NCBI GenBank assembly: GCA_015655145.1
Contig: JAATFO010000138.1
Location: 1-64,000, forward strand
DNA length: 64,000 nt
Reading direction: 5' to 3'
Origin: Enterobacterales bacterium
GTDB taxonomy: Bacteria > Pseudomonadota > Gammaproteobacteria > Enterobacterales > Enterobacteriaceae
Positions 10,401 through 18,601 of this stretch are shown piece by piece. The position numbers and the translations under genes were made by a program. Each line of letters opens with the position of its first letter. Position 1 is the stretch's first letter. The notes below the pieces were generated by a model, which worked only from the letters and a program-made list of their open reading frames with translations, had not been told where the DNA came from and made no database searches.

Positions 10401-10719
10401 ATGAGAATAAACTTTGACATCCCCATCATTTATGACGAGAACCAGGCGTTATCGTTCTTCTCCACGGTTATCACCCACCAGCGACTGGCATTACCCGGAG
10501 AAAAAAACCACCGCTTACATCGCAACAATTCCCGGTATTGGCACATTGCGCATAATTTGCCAGGCAACAGTTCCAGCGGGTTATTTTTACTTATTTACAA
10601 ATTTGCCAGACGTCGCAGCAGTAAAGGCTATTGCTTATCACCTGGCTGACTTTGTTATTGAAATTTCATTGAAAATAGCAGCTGTGGCAGAAAATTTTCC
10701 GAATGCCATCTACAGTTAA
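10401..10719 (+). pseudogene. Unrecognised small gene split at an A7 tract
   Basis: Two open frames meet at AAAAAAA (10501-10507). Removing one A joins them into a continuous 105-residue protein starting MRINFDIPIIYDENQALS and ending VAENFPNAIYS. The second half alternates hydrophobic and polar residues (for example IICQATVPAGYFYLFTNLP, then a helical stretch to the end), as in a small folded protein rather than random sequence. I do not recognise the family. A CRP consensus site lies just upstream, but the ribosome site is weak. It could be a one-base pseudogene, a read error in a homopolymer, or expression by slippage. Confidence 0.4.
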
Positions 10720-10790
10720 ACCTGAAGCGCTCAAATTTTTTCGAGCAGAGTAACCATTAGAAATGTGTATACCGAGTATAAAACATCAGG

Positions 10791-10808
10791 TTGGCATAAG
10801 GGTTGCTG
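10791..10808 (+). promoter_or_regulatory. Sigma-54 promoter of yeaGH
   Basis: TTGGCATAAGGGTTGCTG: GG (10793-10794) and GC (10805-10806) are separated by exactly ten bases, matching TGGCAY-N5-TTGCW apart from minor positions. The start point is expected near 10818, leaving a leader of about 78 bases. E. coli yeaGH is known to be sigma-54/NtrC and sigma-S controlled. Confidence 0.75.
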
Positions 10809-10895
10809 TACTCATAAGAGCATAATTTCCGGGAGTTGATTGACCTTTTATTACGCTTCCATTACCTGTGCTAAACACGAAAGGACGGCATCGCT

Positions 10896-12830
10896 ATGAA
10901 TATATTCGATCACTATCGTCAGCGTTATGAAGCTGCCAAGGACGAAGAGTTCACACTGCAGGAATTTCTTGCCATTTGTAAGCAAGATCGCAGTGCATAC
11001 GCCAGTGCGGCAGAAAGACTATTAATGGCCATTGGTGAGCCAGAGATGATCGATACCGCTCTGCAGCCACGTCTTTCCCGACTGTTCTCAAACCGTGTGA
11101 TCGCCCGCTATCCGGCTTTTGAAGAATTCTATGGTATGGAAGAGGCCATTGAACAAATTGTCTCTTACCTGAAACATTCCGCGCAAGGCCTGGAAGAGAA
11201 AAAGCAGATCCTTTATTTGTTGGGACCCGTTGGCGGTGGTAAATCCTCTCTGGCCGAGCGACTGAAAGCATTAATGCAGCGGGTTCCCATCTATATGCTC
11301 AGTGCCGATGGCGAACGCAGTCCGGTAAACGATCACCCGTTATGCTTGTTTAATCCACAGGAAGACGCGAACATTCTTGAAAAAGAATATGGCGTGCCAC
11401 GCCGTTATCTTGGCACTATCATGTCGCCCTGGGCCGCCAAACGCCTGCATGAGTTTGGCGGCGATATCACCCGGTTTAAAGTGGTGAAAGTCTGGCCTTC
11501 CATCCTTGGACAGTTAGCCATCGCGAAAACCGAACCGGGGGATGAAAACAATCAGGATATTTCAGCGCTGGTGGGTAAAGTGGATATCCGCAAACTGGAA
11601 AATCACGCACAAAACGATCCAGATGCTTACGGCTACTCAGGCGCATTATGCCGGGCAAACCAGGGCATTATGGAATTCGTCGAAATGTTCAAAGCACCGA
11701 TTAAAGTGCTGCACCCCCTGCTAACCGCAACCCAGGAAGGCAACTACAACGGCACTGAAGGGATTTCTGCTTTACCCTTTAGCGGTATTATTCTGGCCCA
11801 CTCCAACGAATCAGAATGGGTGCAATTCCGTAACAATAAAAATAATGAGGCATTTCTTGACCGTGTATACATTGTCAAAGTGCCCTACTGCTTACGGGTC
11901 TCGGATGAAATCAAAATTTACGACAAGCTGCTTGATCACAGCGAGTTGTCTCATGCGCCTTGCGCCCCAGGTACGCTGGAAACACTGGCGCGATTCTCAA
12001 TACTTTCCCGGCTAAAAGAGCCAGATAATTCAAGTATCTACTCTAAAATGCGGGTCTATGACGGCGAAAGTTTGAAAGACACCGACCCGAAAGCAAAATC
12101 TTACCAGGAATATCGGGATTACGCCGGTGTTGACGAAGGCATGAACGGTCTGTCAACTCGCTTTGCATTTAAAATTCTTTCGCGGGTATTTAACTTTGAC
12201 CACGCTGAAGTGGCGGCAAATCCAGTACATTTATTTTATGTTCTTGAACAACAAATCGAACGCGAGCAATTCCCGCAAGACCTGTCAGATAAATATCTCG
12301 AACATCTTAAAGGCTATCTGATCCCGAAATATGCCGAGTTTATCGGTAAAGAGATCCAGACCGCCTACCTTGAATCCTATTCAGAATATGGTCAGAACAT
12401 TTTTGATCGTTATGTGACCTATGCTGACTTTTGGATTCAGGATCAAGAGTACCGGGATCCCGATACCGGTCAGCTTTTTGACCGTGAATCACTGAATGCA
12501 GAACTGGAAAAAATTGAAAAACCAGCGGGTATCAGCAACCCGAAAGACTTCCGCAATGAGATCGTAAACTTCGTGCTACGCGCCCGCGCCCATAACAGCG
12601 GTCACAATCCGAACTGGACCAGCTATGAGAAGTTGCGTACGGTGATCGAGAAGAAAATGTTCTCGAATACCGAAGAGTTGCTGCCGGTGATTTCATTTAA
12701 CGCCAAAACGTCCACCGATGAGCAGAAAAAACATGACGATTTCGTCGACCGTATGATGGAAAAAGGGTATACCCGTAAACAGGTTCGTTTGTTGTGTGAA
12801 TGGTATCTGCGCGTGCGTAAATCGTCTTAA
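10896..12830 (+). CDS. yeaG: Serine protein kinase YeaG (PrkA family)
   Basis: PrkA-type protein kinase of 644 residues that acts during nitrogen and carbon starvation in E. coli. The AAA-like N-terminal domain has a Walker A at about 109-117 (GPVGGGKSSLAERL). The PrkA-specific GILAHSNESEW-type segment follows near 300, and a C-terminal kinase-like region ends KGYTRKQVRLLCEWYLRVRKS. The ATG is preceded by AAGGA. It is transcribed with yeaH 99 bases downstream, from the sigma-54 promoter above. Its partner YcgB is about 10 kb away in this window. Confidence 0.96.
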   Translation: MNIFDHYRQRYEAAKDEEFTLQEFLAICKQDRSAYASAAERLLMAIGEPEMIDTALQPRLSRLFSNRVIARYPAFEEFYGMEEAIEQIVSYLKHSAQGLEEKKQILYLLGPVGGGKSSLAERLKALMQRVPIYMLSADGERSPVNDHPLCLFNPQEDANILEKEYGVPRRYLGTIMSPWAAKRLHEFGGDITRFKVVKVWPSILGQLAIAKTEPGDENNQDISALVGKVDIRKLENHAQNDPDAYGYSGALCRANQGIMEFVEMFKAPIKVLHPLLTATQEGNYNGTEGISALPFSGIILAHSNESEWVQFRNNKNNEAFLDRVYIVKVPYCLRVSDEIKIYDKLLDHSELSHAPCAPGTLETLARFSILSRLKEPDNSSIYSKMRVYDGESLKDTDPKAKSYQEYRDYAGVDEGMNGLSTRFAFKILSRVFNFDHAEVAANPVHLFYVLEQQIEREQFPQDLSDKYLEHLKGYLIPKYAEFIGKEIQTAYLESYSEYGQNIFDRYVTYADFWIQDQEYRDPDTGQLFDRESLNAELEKIEKPAGISNPKDFRNEIVNFVLRARAHNSGHNPNWTSYEKLRTVIEKKMFSNTEELLPVISFNAKTSTDEQKKHDDFVDRMMEKGYTRKQVRLLCEWYLRVRKSS

Positions 12831-12929
12831 ATTGAGCTGTCATGTAAGCACAACACGTTGTAAAGGAAGCACAACCGGAGGTCGGGTATAACACACCCGA
12901 CCAAGCTTGCAACGTAGTCTGGAGGTATT

Positions 12930-14204
12930 ATGGCCTATTTCATCGATCGGCGACTCAATGGCAAAAACAAGAACGCAGTCAATCGTCAGCGTTTCTTGCG
13001 TCGCTATAAGTCGCAAATCAAACAGTCGATCGCCGAGGCCATTAACAAGCGTTCGGTAACCGACATTGACAGTGGCGAGTCCGTCTCTATTCCCGTGGAT
13101 GACATCAATGAACCGATCTTCCATCAGGGCCACGGCGGTCATCGCCATCGTGTGCATCCGGGGAATGATCACTTTATCCAAAATGATCGTGTTGAACGTC
13201 CTCAGGGCGGCGGCGGCGGCAGTGGTCAGGGCAATGCCAGCCAGGATGGTGAAGGCGAAGATGAATTTGTCTTTCAGATTTCTAAAGACGAATACCTTGA
13301 TTTACTGTTCGAAGATCTTGCTCTCCCCAATCTGCGTAGAAATCAACATCGGCAGTTGAACGAATATAAAACCCATCGGGCAGGCTACACCTCCAACGGC
13401 GTACCGGCCAATATCAGCGTGGTGCGTTCACTGCAAAACTCGCTGGCGCGGAGAACGGCGATGACCGCAGCCAAACGGCGCACATTGCACGAACTGGAAG
13501 AGATGCTGGCAACGGTGGAGAAAGCGGAACCCGCACAATTACTCGAAGAAGATCGCCTGCGTAAAGAGATTGGCGAGCTACGGGCGCGCATCGCCAGAGT
13601 GCCATTTATTGACACATTTGACCTGCGCTATAAAAACTTCGAAAAACGTCCTGAGCCTTCCAGCCAGGCCGTCATGTTCTGTTTGATGGACGTTTCCGGC
13701 TCGATGGATCAAGCGACTAAAGATATGGCGAAGCGTTTTTACATTTTGCTCTACCTGTTCCTCAGTCGTACCTATAAAAACGTCGACGTGGTCTATATCC
13801 GTCACCATACACAAGCCAAAGAAGTGGATGAACAGGAATTCTTTTACTCACAAGAAACTGGTGGCACCATTGTTTCCAGCGCGCTGAAATTGATGGATGA
13901 AGTAGTGAAAGACCGCTACGACCCGACACAATGGAATATCTATGCCGCGCAAGCATCGGATGGTGACAACTGGGCTGATGATTCGCCGCTGTGTCATGAA
14001 ATTTTGGCGAAAAATATTCTACCGGTCGTCCGCTACTACAGTTATATCGAAATTACGCGGCGCGCCCATCAGACCCTGTGGCGTGAATATGAACATTTGC
14101 AGACTCAATTTGATAATTTTGCGATTCAACATATTCGTGAACCGGAAGACATCTATCCGGTCTTTCGCCAGCTATTTCATAAGCAAAGCGAGGAAAGCTA
14201 TTAA
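12930..14204 (+). CDS. yeaH: YeaH, VWA-domain partner of YeaG
   Basis: UPF0229 protein of 424 residues. The N-terminal half has a His/Gly-rich stretch ([18 protein letters not shown]) and a Gly-rich linker. The C-terminal half is a von Willebrand A-type domain with a MIDAS start, [20 protein letters not shown] (DxSxS intact). GGAGG precedes the ATG. The yeaG-yeaH-ycgB trio is widely co-conserved and genetically linked in stationary-phase and nitrogen-stress survival; the exact biochemical role is unclear. Confidence 0.95.
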   Translation: MAYFIDRRLNGKNKNAVNRQRFLRRYKSQIKQSIAEAINKRSVTDIDSGESVSIPVDDINEPIFHQGHGGHRHRVHPGNDHFIQNDRVERPQGGGGGSGQGNASQDGEGEDEFVFQISKDEYLDLLFEDLALPNLRRNQHRQLNEYKTHRAGYTSNGVPANISVVRSLQNSLARRTAMTAAKRRTLHELEEMLATVEKAEPAQLLEEDRLRKEIGELRARIARVPFIDTFDLRYKNFEKRPEPSSQAVMFCLMDVSGSMDQATKDMAKRFYILLYLFLSRTYKNVDVVYIRHHTQAKEVDEQEFFYSQETGGTIVSSALKLMDEVVKDRYDPTQWNIYAAQASDGDNWADDSPLCHEILAKNILPVVRYYSYIEITRRAHQTLWREYEHLQTQFDNFAIQHIREPEDIYPVFRQLFHKQSEESY

Positions 14205-14212
14205 TCGTTATT

Positions 14213-14236
14213 GCCAGGCGCAATGTCTGGCTTTTT
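14213..14236 (+). terminator. yeaH terminator
   Basis: GCCAG-gcgcaatgt-CTGGC stem followed by five T, nine bases after the yeaH stop. Confidence 0.75.
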
Positions 14237-14454
14237 CATGACAATACATCCCCGCCGGGATTTGGTGTGGGTGTAAGGATAATAACTGACTTTTAAGCAC
14301 TTACAGCGCGTTATGCCACTATTAGGCTGATTATCCCACTTTTCATGTCATAACATGCTGTTTCAACACGTTGAAAATCGATAATTTTTGACATTTACCC
14401 CCCTATTCAACACACTATGTGTATTTCCCCCGTTCCCACACAGGAGTTTGCCCC

Positions 14455-16181
14455 TTGGAAGCCAGCGCGATATACAGTTTATTCATTATTGGTTCAGTGC
14501 TGGTCGCCGCAAGCATCCTGTTAAGCGCATTTTCATCCCGGCTGGGTATCCCCATTCTGGTGATCTTTCTTGCCATTGGCATGCTGGCGGGTGTTGATGG
14601 TATTGGCGGCATTGCGTTTGATAATTACCCGGCCGCCTATTTAGTGTCTAATCTGGCGCTGGCGATTATTTTACTCGACGGCGGAATGCGTACCCAGGCC
14701 AGTTCATTCAAAGTGGCGCTCGGCCCCGCGTTGTCTCTTGCCACCATCGGCGTGCTGATTACCGCCGGCTTGACCGGCATGATGGCCGCATGGCTGTTTC
14801 ATCTTGATACCCTGCAAGGTTTCCTGATTGGCGCCATTATTGGCTCAACAGATGCGGCTGCCGTATTTTCGCTGCTCGGAGGAAAAGGACTTAACGAACG
14901 CGTCAACGCAACACTGGAGATTGAATCAGGCAGTAACGATCCGATGGCGGTATTCCTTACCATCACCCTGATTGATATGATCCTGCAGGGCAACACAGTC
15001 TGAGCTGGATGTTTGTGGTCCATCTGATTCAGCAATTTGGTCTGGGTATTCTACTCGGCTGCGGCGGAGGATGGGCATTGCAGCAGTTGATCAATCGCAT
15101 CTCGCTGGCTAACGGGCTATATCCCTTGCTGGCGGTGAGCGGCGGCATTTTGATCTTCGCATTGACCACCGTGCTGGAAGGAAGCGGTATTCTGGCTGTT
15201 TACCTGTGTGGTTTTATGTTAGGAAATCGCCCTATTCGTAATCGCCACGGCATTTTGCAAACATTTGACGGTATGGCATGGCTAAGCCAAATCGGTATGT
15301 TCCTGGTTCTGGGGTTGCTGGTGACGCCGTCTGATTTATGGCACATCGCCGTACCAGCGATGATTCTGTCGTTGTGGTTGATTCTGGTTGCCCGGCCACT
15401 CTCAATTGCCGTCGGTTTGTTGCCATTTCGTGGCTTCAATATTCGCGAGCGTGTATTTATCAGTTGGGTGGGACTGCGTGGGGCGGTTCCCATTATTCTG
15501 GCGGTATTTCCGATGATGGCCGGGCTGGAAAACGCATCATTATTTTTTAATATTGCGTTTTTTGTGGTGCTGGTGTCCTTGATGTTACAAGGAACCTCTC
15601 TCGGCTTCGCGGCCCGCAAAGCCCGTGTCATCGTTCCGCCCATGGCTTCCCCCATTAATCGTGTTGGTCTCGATATCCATCCGGAAAACCCCTGGGAACA
15701 GTTCGTTTATCAGTTAGGTGCCGATAAATGGTGTGTGGGCGCCGCATTACGCGATCTGCATATGCCGCAACAAACACGAATTGCGGCATTATTTCGCGAT
15801 AACATGCTGATGCATCCCAACGGCAACACTCGCTTAAAAGAAGGAGATGTTCTGTGTGTTATTGGCCGTGAGCGCGACTTACCCGCATTGGGGAAATTAT
15901 TTAGCCAGTCACCGCCCGTTGCACTCGATCAGCGTTTTTTCGGCGATTTCATTCTCGATGCCAACGCGCAATTGCGCGATGTTGCCCAGATTTACGGACT
16001 GGAGTTAAACGATGAGACCAACGCGCAACAAACACTGGGGCAACTGATCCTCACCATGATTGGCGGGGCTCCGGTAGTGGGTGACCAGGTCGAATGGAAT
16101 CATTTATTGTGGACCGTCGCAGAAAAAGAGGATAACAAGGTGGTCAAAATTGGTGTCCGTGTTCCTGACGAAAAAGAATAA
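14455..16181 (+). pseudogene. nhaP2: Frameshifted K+/H+ antiporter NhaP2 (CvrA)
   Basis: CPA1 antiporter with a multi-spanning membrane domain, then a cytoplasmic TrkA-C-type domain. The true start is TTG at 14455 behind AGGAG ([14 protein letters not shown], like E. coli MDATTIISLFILGS). The frame runs to a TGA at 15001-15003. The rest continues in the -1 frame from CTG at 15000 ([16 protein letters not shown]) to 16181 with full similarity. Adding one base near 14999 would restore about 575 codons (E. coli 578). There is no slippery heptamer at the junction. It is either a recent one-base deletion or a sequencing error. If real, the product stops after about 182 residues and loses half the membrane domain. 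Confidence 0.88.
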
Positions 16182-16259
16182 CTCAGGAACCGTCGCTCGA
16201 TTTTCTTCTGTGAACGACTATGCTTAGAGTTCACGCATTTTCCGAAGAGGAAATACACC

Positions 16260-16493
16260 ATGAGTCATGTTGTCAAAATTGGTCGCTACGAGATTATTGA
16301 TGCCGGCCTGAATGCAGAGAAAGGAGACACCGTCAGTATTCCGTGCCAAACCAACCCCGGACTCAGCTATCAACTTGATGGCTGGGATCATGAAACCAGT
16401 GTGCCTGCATGGATTGATGGTCAGCCTGTTGATTTGCACATTGGTCACTATGATAAACAACATGACCACTGGGTACTGAAAAGAGCCGTTTAA
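16260..16493 (+). CDS. yebV: YebV family protein (DUF1480)
   Basis: A 77-residue conserved protein recognised from E. coli YebV: shared pattern IG.YEIIDA, DTVSIPC, NPGL.YQLDGWDHETS.PAWI.G, and DKQHDHW near the C-terminus. Function is unknown. In K-12 it lies next to rsmF, just after letB. Here it stands alone between nhaP2 and the sugar-phosphate transferase, so this is a rearranged position. The ribosome site is GAAGAGG, with ATG at 16260. Confidence 0.85.
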   Translation: MSHVVKIGRYEIIDAGLNAEKGDTVSIPCQTNPGLSYQLDGWDHETSVPAWIDGQPVDLHIGHYDKQHDHWVLKRAV

Positions 16494-16833
16494 CCCTGTA
16501 ACACACCCGTTTCTCCACTGAGCCGATAACCATGACAATGGGCAATTTTACACGCAGAAAGAGGGCTTTTTCTGCGTAATTGGTTATCTGATAAAAGATT
16601 TTGAAGAAAAAGCACCTGATGACTTTTCAGACTATTTCCATCTTAACTAAGTCAAACTTCTCCTGCATACTCCGGGTATTGCTGTATGACGAGGTAATTT
16701 TCCTCACGTTTAGACGGGAACATGTCTGCAGCGCTAATACATTGTTTACTGGTAGCTATTTATTTCCCGCTCCTGAACGCGTACTTGATTCTGGTCAGGC
16801 CATCTTTTACTTAATAAAAAGAGAGCAGGTGTT
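16494..16833. other. yebV–wceG intergenic region with cruciform-like repeat
   Basis: The 340-base gap begins with the yebV terminator-like hairpin, nested in a larger inverted repeat (16525-16588). The remainder is AT-rich and should carry the promoter of the sugar-phosphate transferase. I could not identify an RcsAB box or JUMPStart element. Confidence 0.5.
16525..16588 (+). repeat. Nested inverted repeat / structured RNA candidate
   Basis: Outer arms GATAACCA (16525-16532) and TGGTTATC (16581-16588) enclose a second perfect hairpin, ACGCAGAAA-gagggctt-TTTCTGCGT (16552-16577). The inner hairpin alone resembles a weak terminator for yebV. The outer pairing suggests a longer folded 3' UTR or leader. 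Confidence 0.5.
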
Positions 16834-18300
16834 ATGGCAAGTACTGTAGTACTGAACAGCGCTCATCGCACATTCAGTGGCATGCGACGCAATATCATTG
16901 CGAAAGTTGCCCTTAGCCTTTCAGATTTAATCGCAATAAACCTCGCCTTGTTATTGTCTGCAATCACAGTACAAACCCTGTGGGGTGATCTGTATCTTTT
17001 TATCCCGGCCCCCCAGGTTGAAAATCGTTTTATTGCGCAGTTTTTTATGTCCGTGCTGTGTGTTGGCTGGTTCTGGATACGCATGCGTCATTACACCTAC
17101 CGTAAGCCCTTCTGGTTCGAACTGAAGGAGATCCTCAAGACGCTGGTGGTGTTTTCATTGCTCGACCTGGCATTAATCGCCTTCTCAAAATGGGATTTCT
17201 CTCGTTTGATCTGGGGAGTCACCTGGACGTATGCCTTGTTACTGACACCGCTGTTTCGCTCTGCCGTTAAACGAGCGATAAGTAAAGCAGGTCAATGGCA
17301 AAAAGAAACCATCATCATTGGTTCTGGCAAAAATGCCATGGAAGCCTATGCTGCATTGCAAAGCGAAGAGATTCTGGGTTATCAGGTCAAGGCTTTTGTC
17401 GCTGTAGATAGCGATAACATGCCGGAAAGCGTGCATGGCGTGCCGGTGATTACCGCAACAGATATTGTCTGGGATTCGGTTGATTTGGATAACACCCAGT
17501 TTATTGTCGCCATGGAATATGAACAACAAACATTACGCGATAACTGGCTAAAATTCCTGTCAAAAATGAAGTGTCGTTCCGTATCGGTGGTGCCAACACT
17601 ACGAGGCGTCCCGCTTTATGGCACAGATATGTCATTTATCTTCAGTCATGAAGTGATGATTTTGCGCGTGAGCAATAACCTGGCCAAACGCTCTTCTCGC
17701 TTCCTGAAACGCAGTTTTGATATTATTGTTTCCTTTTTATTACTGCTGTTTCTTGCCCCGGTTTTTGCCCTGCTCTTCTGGATGGTGTCACGCGATGGCG
17801 GCAATGTTATTTATGGTCATGAGCGTGTTGGTCAAAATGGCAGAAAATTTAGCTGCCTTAAATTTCGTTCAATGGTCACCAATTCACAAGAGGTCCTTGA
17901 TAAATTGCTTGTGACCAGTGCTGAAGCACGCGCTGAGTGGGACAAAGACTTTAAACTGAAAAATGATCCGCGAATCACTAAAATTGGTGGTTTTCTGCGC
18001 AAAACCAGCCTTGATGAGTTGCCTCAGTTATGGAATGTGCTTCGTGGTGAAATGAGTCTTGTTGGACCGCGCCCGGTGATTGAAGCTGAACTGGAACGCT
18101 ACGCCGGGGATGTCGATTATTACCTGATGGCGAAACCGGGTATGACCGGGTTATGGCAGGTCAGTGGACGTAACGATATCGATTACGACACGCGTGTCTA
18201 TTTTGACTCCTGGTATGTCAAAAATTGGGCGTTATGGACAGATATTGCTATTTTATTTAAAACCGCGGGGGTGGTGTTCCGCCGCGATGGCGCCTATTAA
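16834..18300 (+). CDS. Undecaprenyl-phosphate galactose phosphotransferase (WbaP/AmsG/WceG-like)
   Basis: Polyisoprenyl-phosphate hexose-1-phosphate transferase of 488 residues that starts lipid-linked exopolysaccharide repeat units. The N-terminus has four membrane segments (about 20-130). Then comes a soluble Rossmann-like region (ETIIIGSGKNAMEAY), a membrane re-entry (KRSFDIIVSFLLLLFLAP), and the catalytic domain with KFRSMVTNSQE, SLDELPQLWNVLRGEMSLVG, and the terminal KPGMTGLWQVSGRND motif. It is closest to AmsG (Erwinia) and the paired WceG1/WceG2 (Pantoea stewartii). It has no polysaccharide genes beside it, so it resembles the orphan second copy known in that group. It is intact, with AGCAGG before the ATG. 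Confidence 0.88.
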   Translation: MASTVVLNSAHRTFSGMRRNIIAKVALSLSDLIAINLALLLSAITVQTLWGDLYLFIPAPQVENRFIAQFFMSVLCVGWFWIRMRHYTYRKPFWFELKEILKTLVVFSLLDLALIAFSKWDFSRLIWGVTWTYALLLTPLFRSAVKRAISKAGQWQKETIIIGSGKNAMEAYAALQSEEILGYQVKAFVAVDSDNMPESVHGVPVITATDIVWDSVDLDNTQFIVAMEYEQQTLRDNWLKFLSKMKCRSVSVVPTLRGVPLYGTDMSFIFSHEVMILRVSNNLAKRSSRFLKRSFDIIVSFLLLLFLAPVFALLFWMVSRDGGNVIYGHERVGQNGRKFSCLKFRSMVTNSQEVLDKLLVTSAEARAEWDKDFKLKNDPRITKIGGFLRKTSLDELPQLWNVLRGEMSLVGPRPVIEAELERYAGDVDYYLMAKPGMTGLWQVSGRNDIDYDTRVYFDSWYVKNWALWTDIAILFKTAGVVFRRDGAY

Positions 18301-18601
18301 GCCATAATCGAGGCAGCCGCGACAGATACCGTGTGCAGCAAGGGTAAATAGATTCATTAACACGCCCGCGATACGGACAAATGACCAATTTGTCCGTATC
18401 GCGTTTACCTCCGCCGGAAAAGCCAGGGCGCTGGCTCAAAACCAGTGCAGAGAATCAGGCCAATGGCATCGGTACCCGGGAGCGATTAAATCAGCCAATG
18501 ATGCTGGATATCTCCTGATTGCCCACCATTTTTTCCTTTCTTTTTCTTTGCGATATCACTACGCTGAGCGCCCGATGTTTACCGGTTATTAAGTCCTTGT
18601 C
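18301..18601. other. Intergenic region with long perfect hairpin
   Basis: 301 bases without a gene. The only strong feature is the 16-bp perfect hairpin at 18367-18403, probably the transferase terminator or a protein-binding palindrome. The last 190 bases should hold the promoter of the MFS gene, but no element stands out. Confidence 0.5.
18367..18403. repeat. Perfect 16-bp inverted repeat
   Basis: CGCGATACGGACAAAT-gacca-ATTTGTCCGTATCGCG, perfect over 16 pairs, followed by TTTACC rather than a full T tract. It may act as a terminator, but symmetry this long also suits a protein site. It shares CGGACAA and ACCAATTT with the palindrome at 10173-10207. Confidence 0.6.

Larger units (their letters stand above)
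9967..10895. other. 929-base yeaD–yeaG intergenic region
   Basis: K-12 has yeaE and mipA here; I see no trace of either. Contents in order are: nested inverted repeats just after yeaD (CCGACCAGA 9983-9991 pairs with TCTGGTCGG 10020-10028, and an overlapping GATAACCGT/ACGGTTGTTATC pairing); an NtrC-like palindrome (10173-10207); a perfect CRP site (10363-10378); a frameshifted small gene (10401-10719); and the yeaG sigma-54 promoter (10791-10808). A 112-codon open frame at 10029-10367 has no recognisable content and is cut by the palindrome, so I do not call it a gene. Confidence 0.7.

Noticed and set aside
14996-15003. Programmed frameshift in nhaP2
   Set aside because: The junction lacks a slippery heptamer or a downstream structure, and no other family member uses frameshifting as far as I know.
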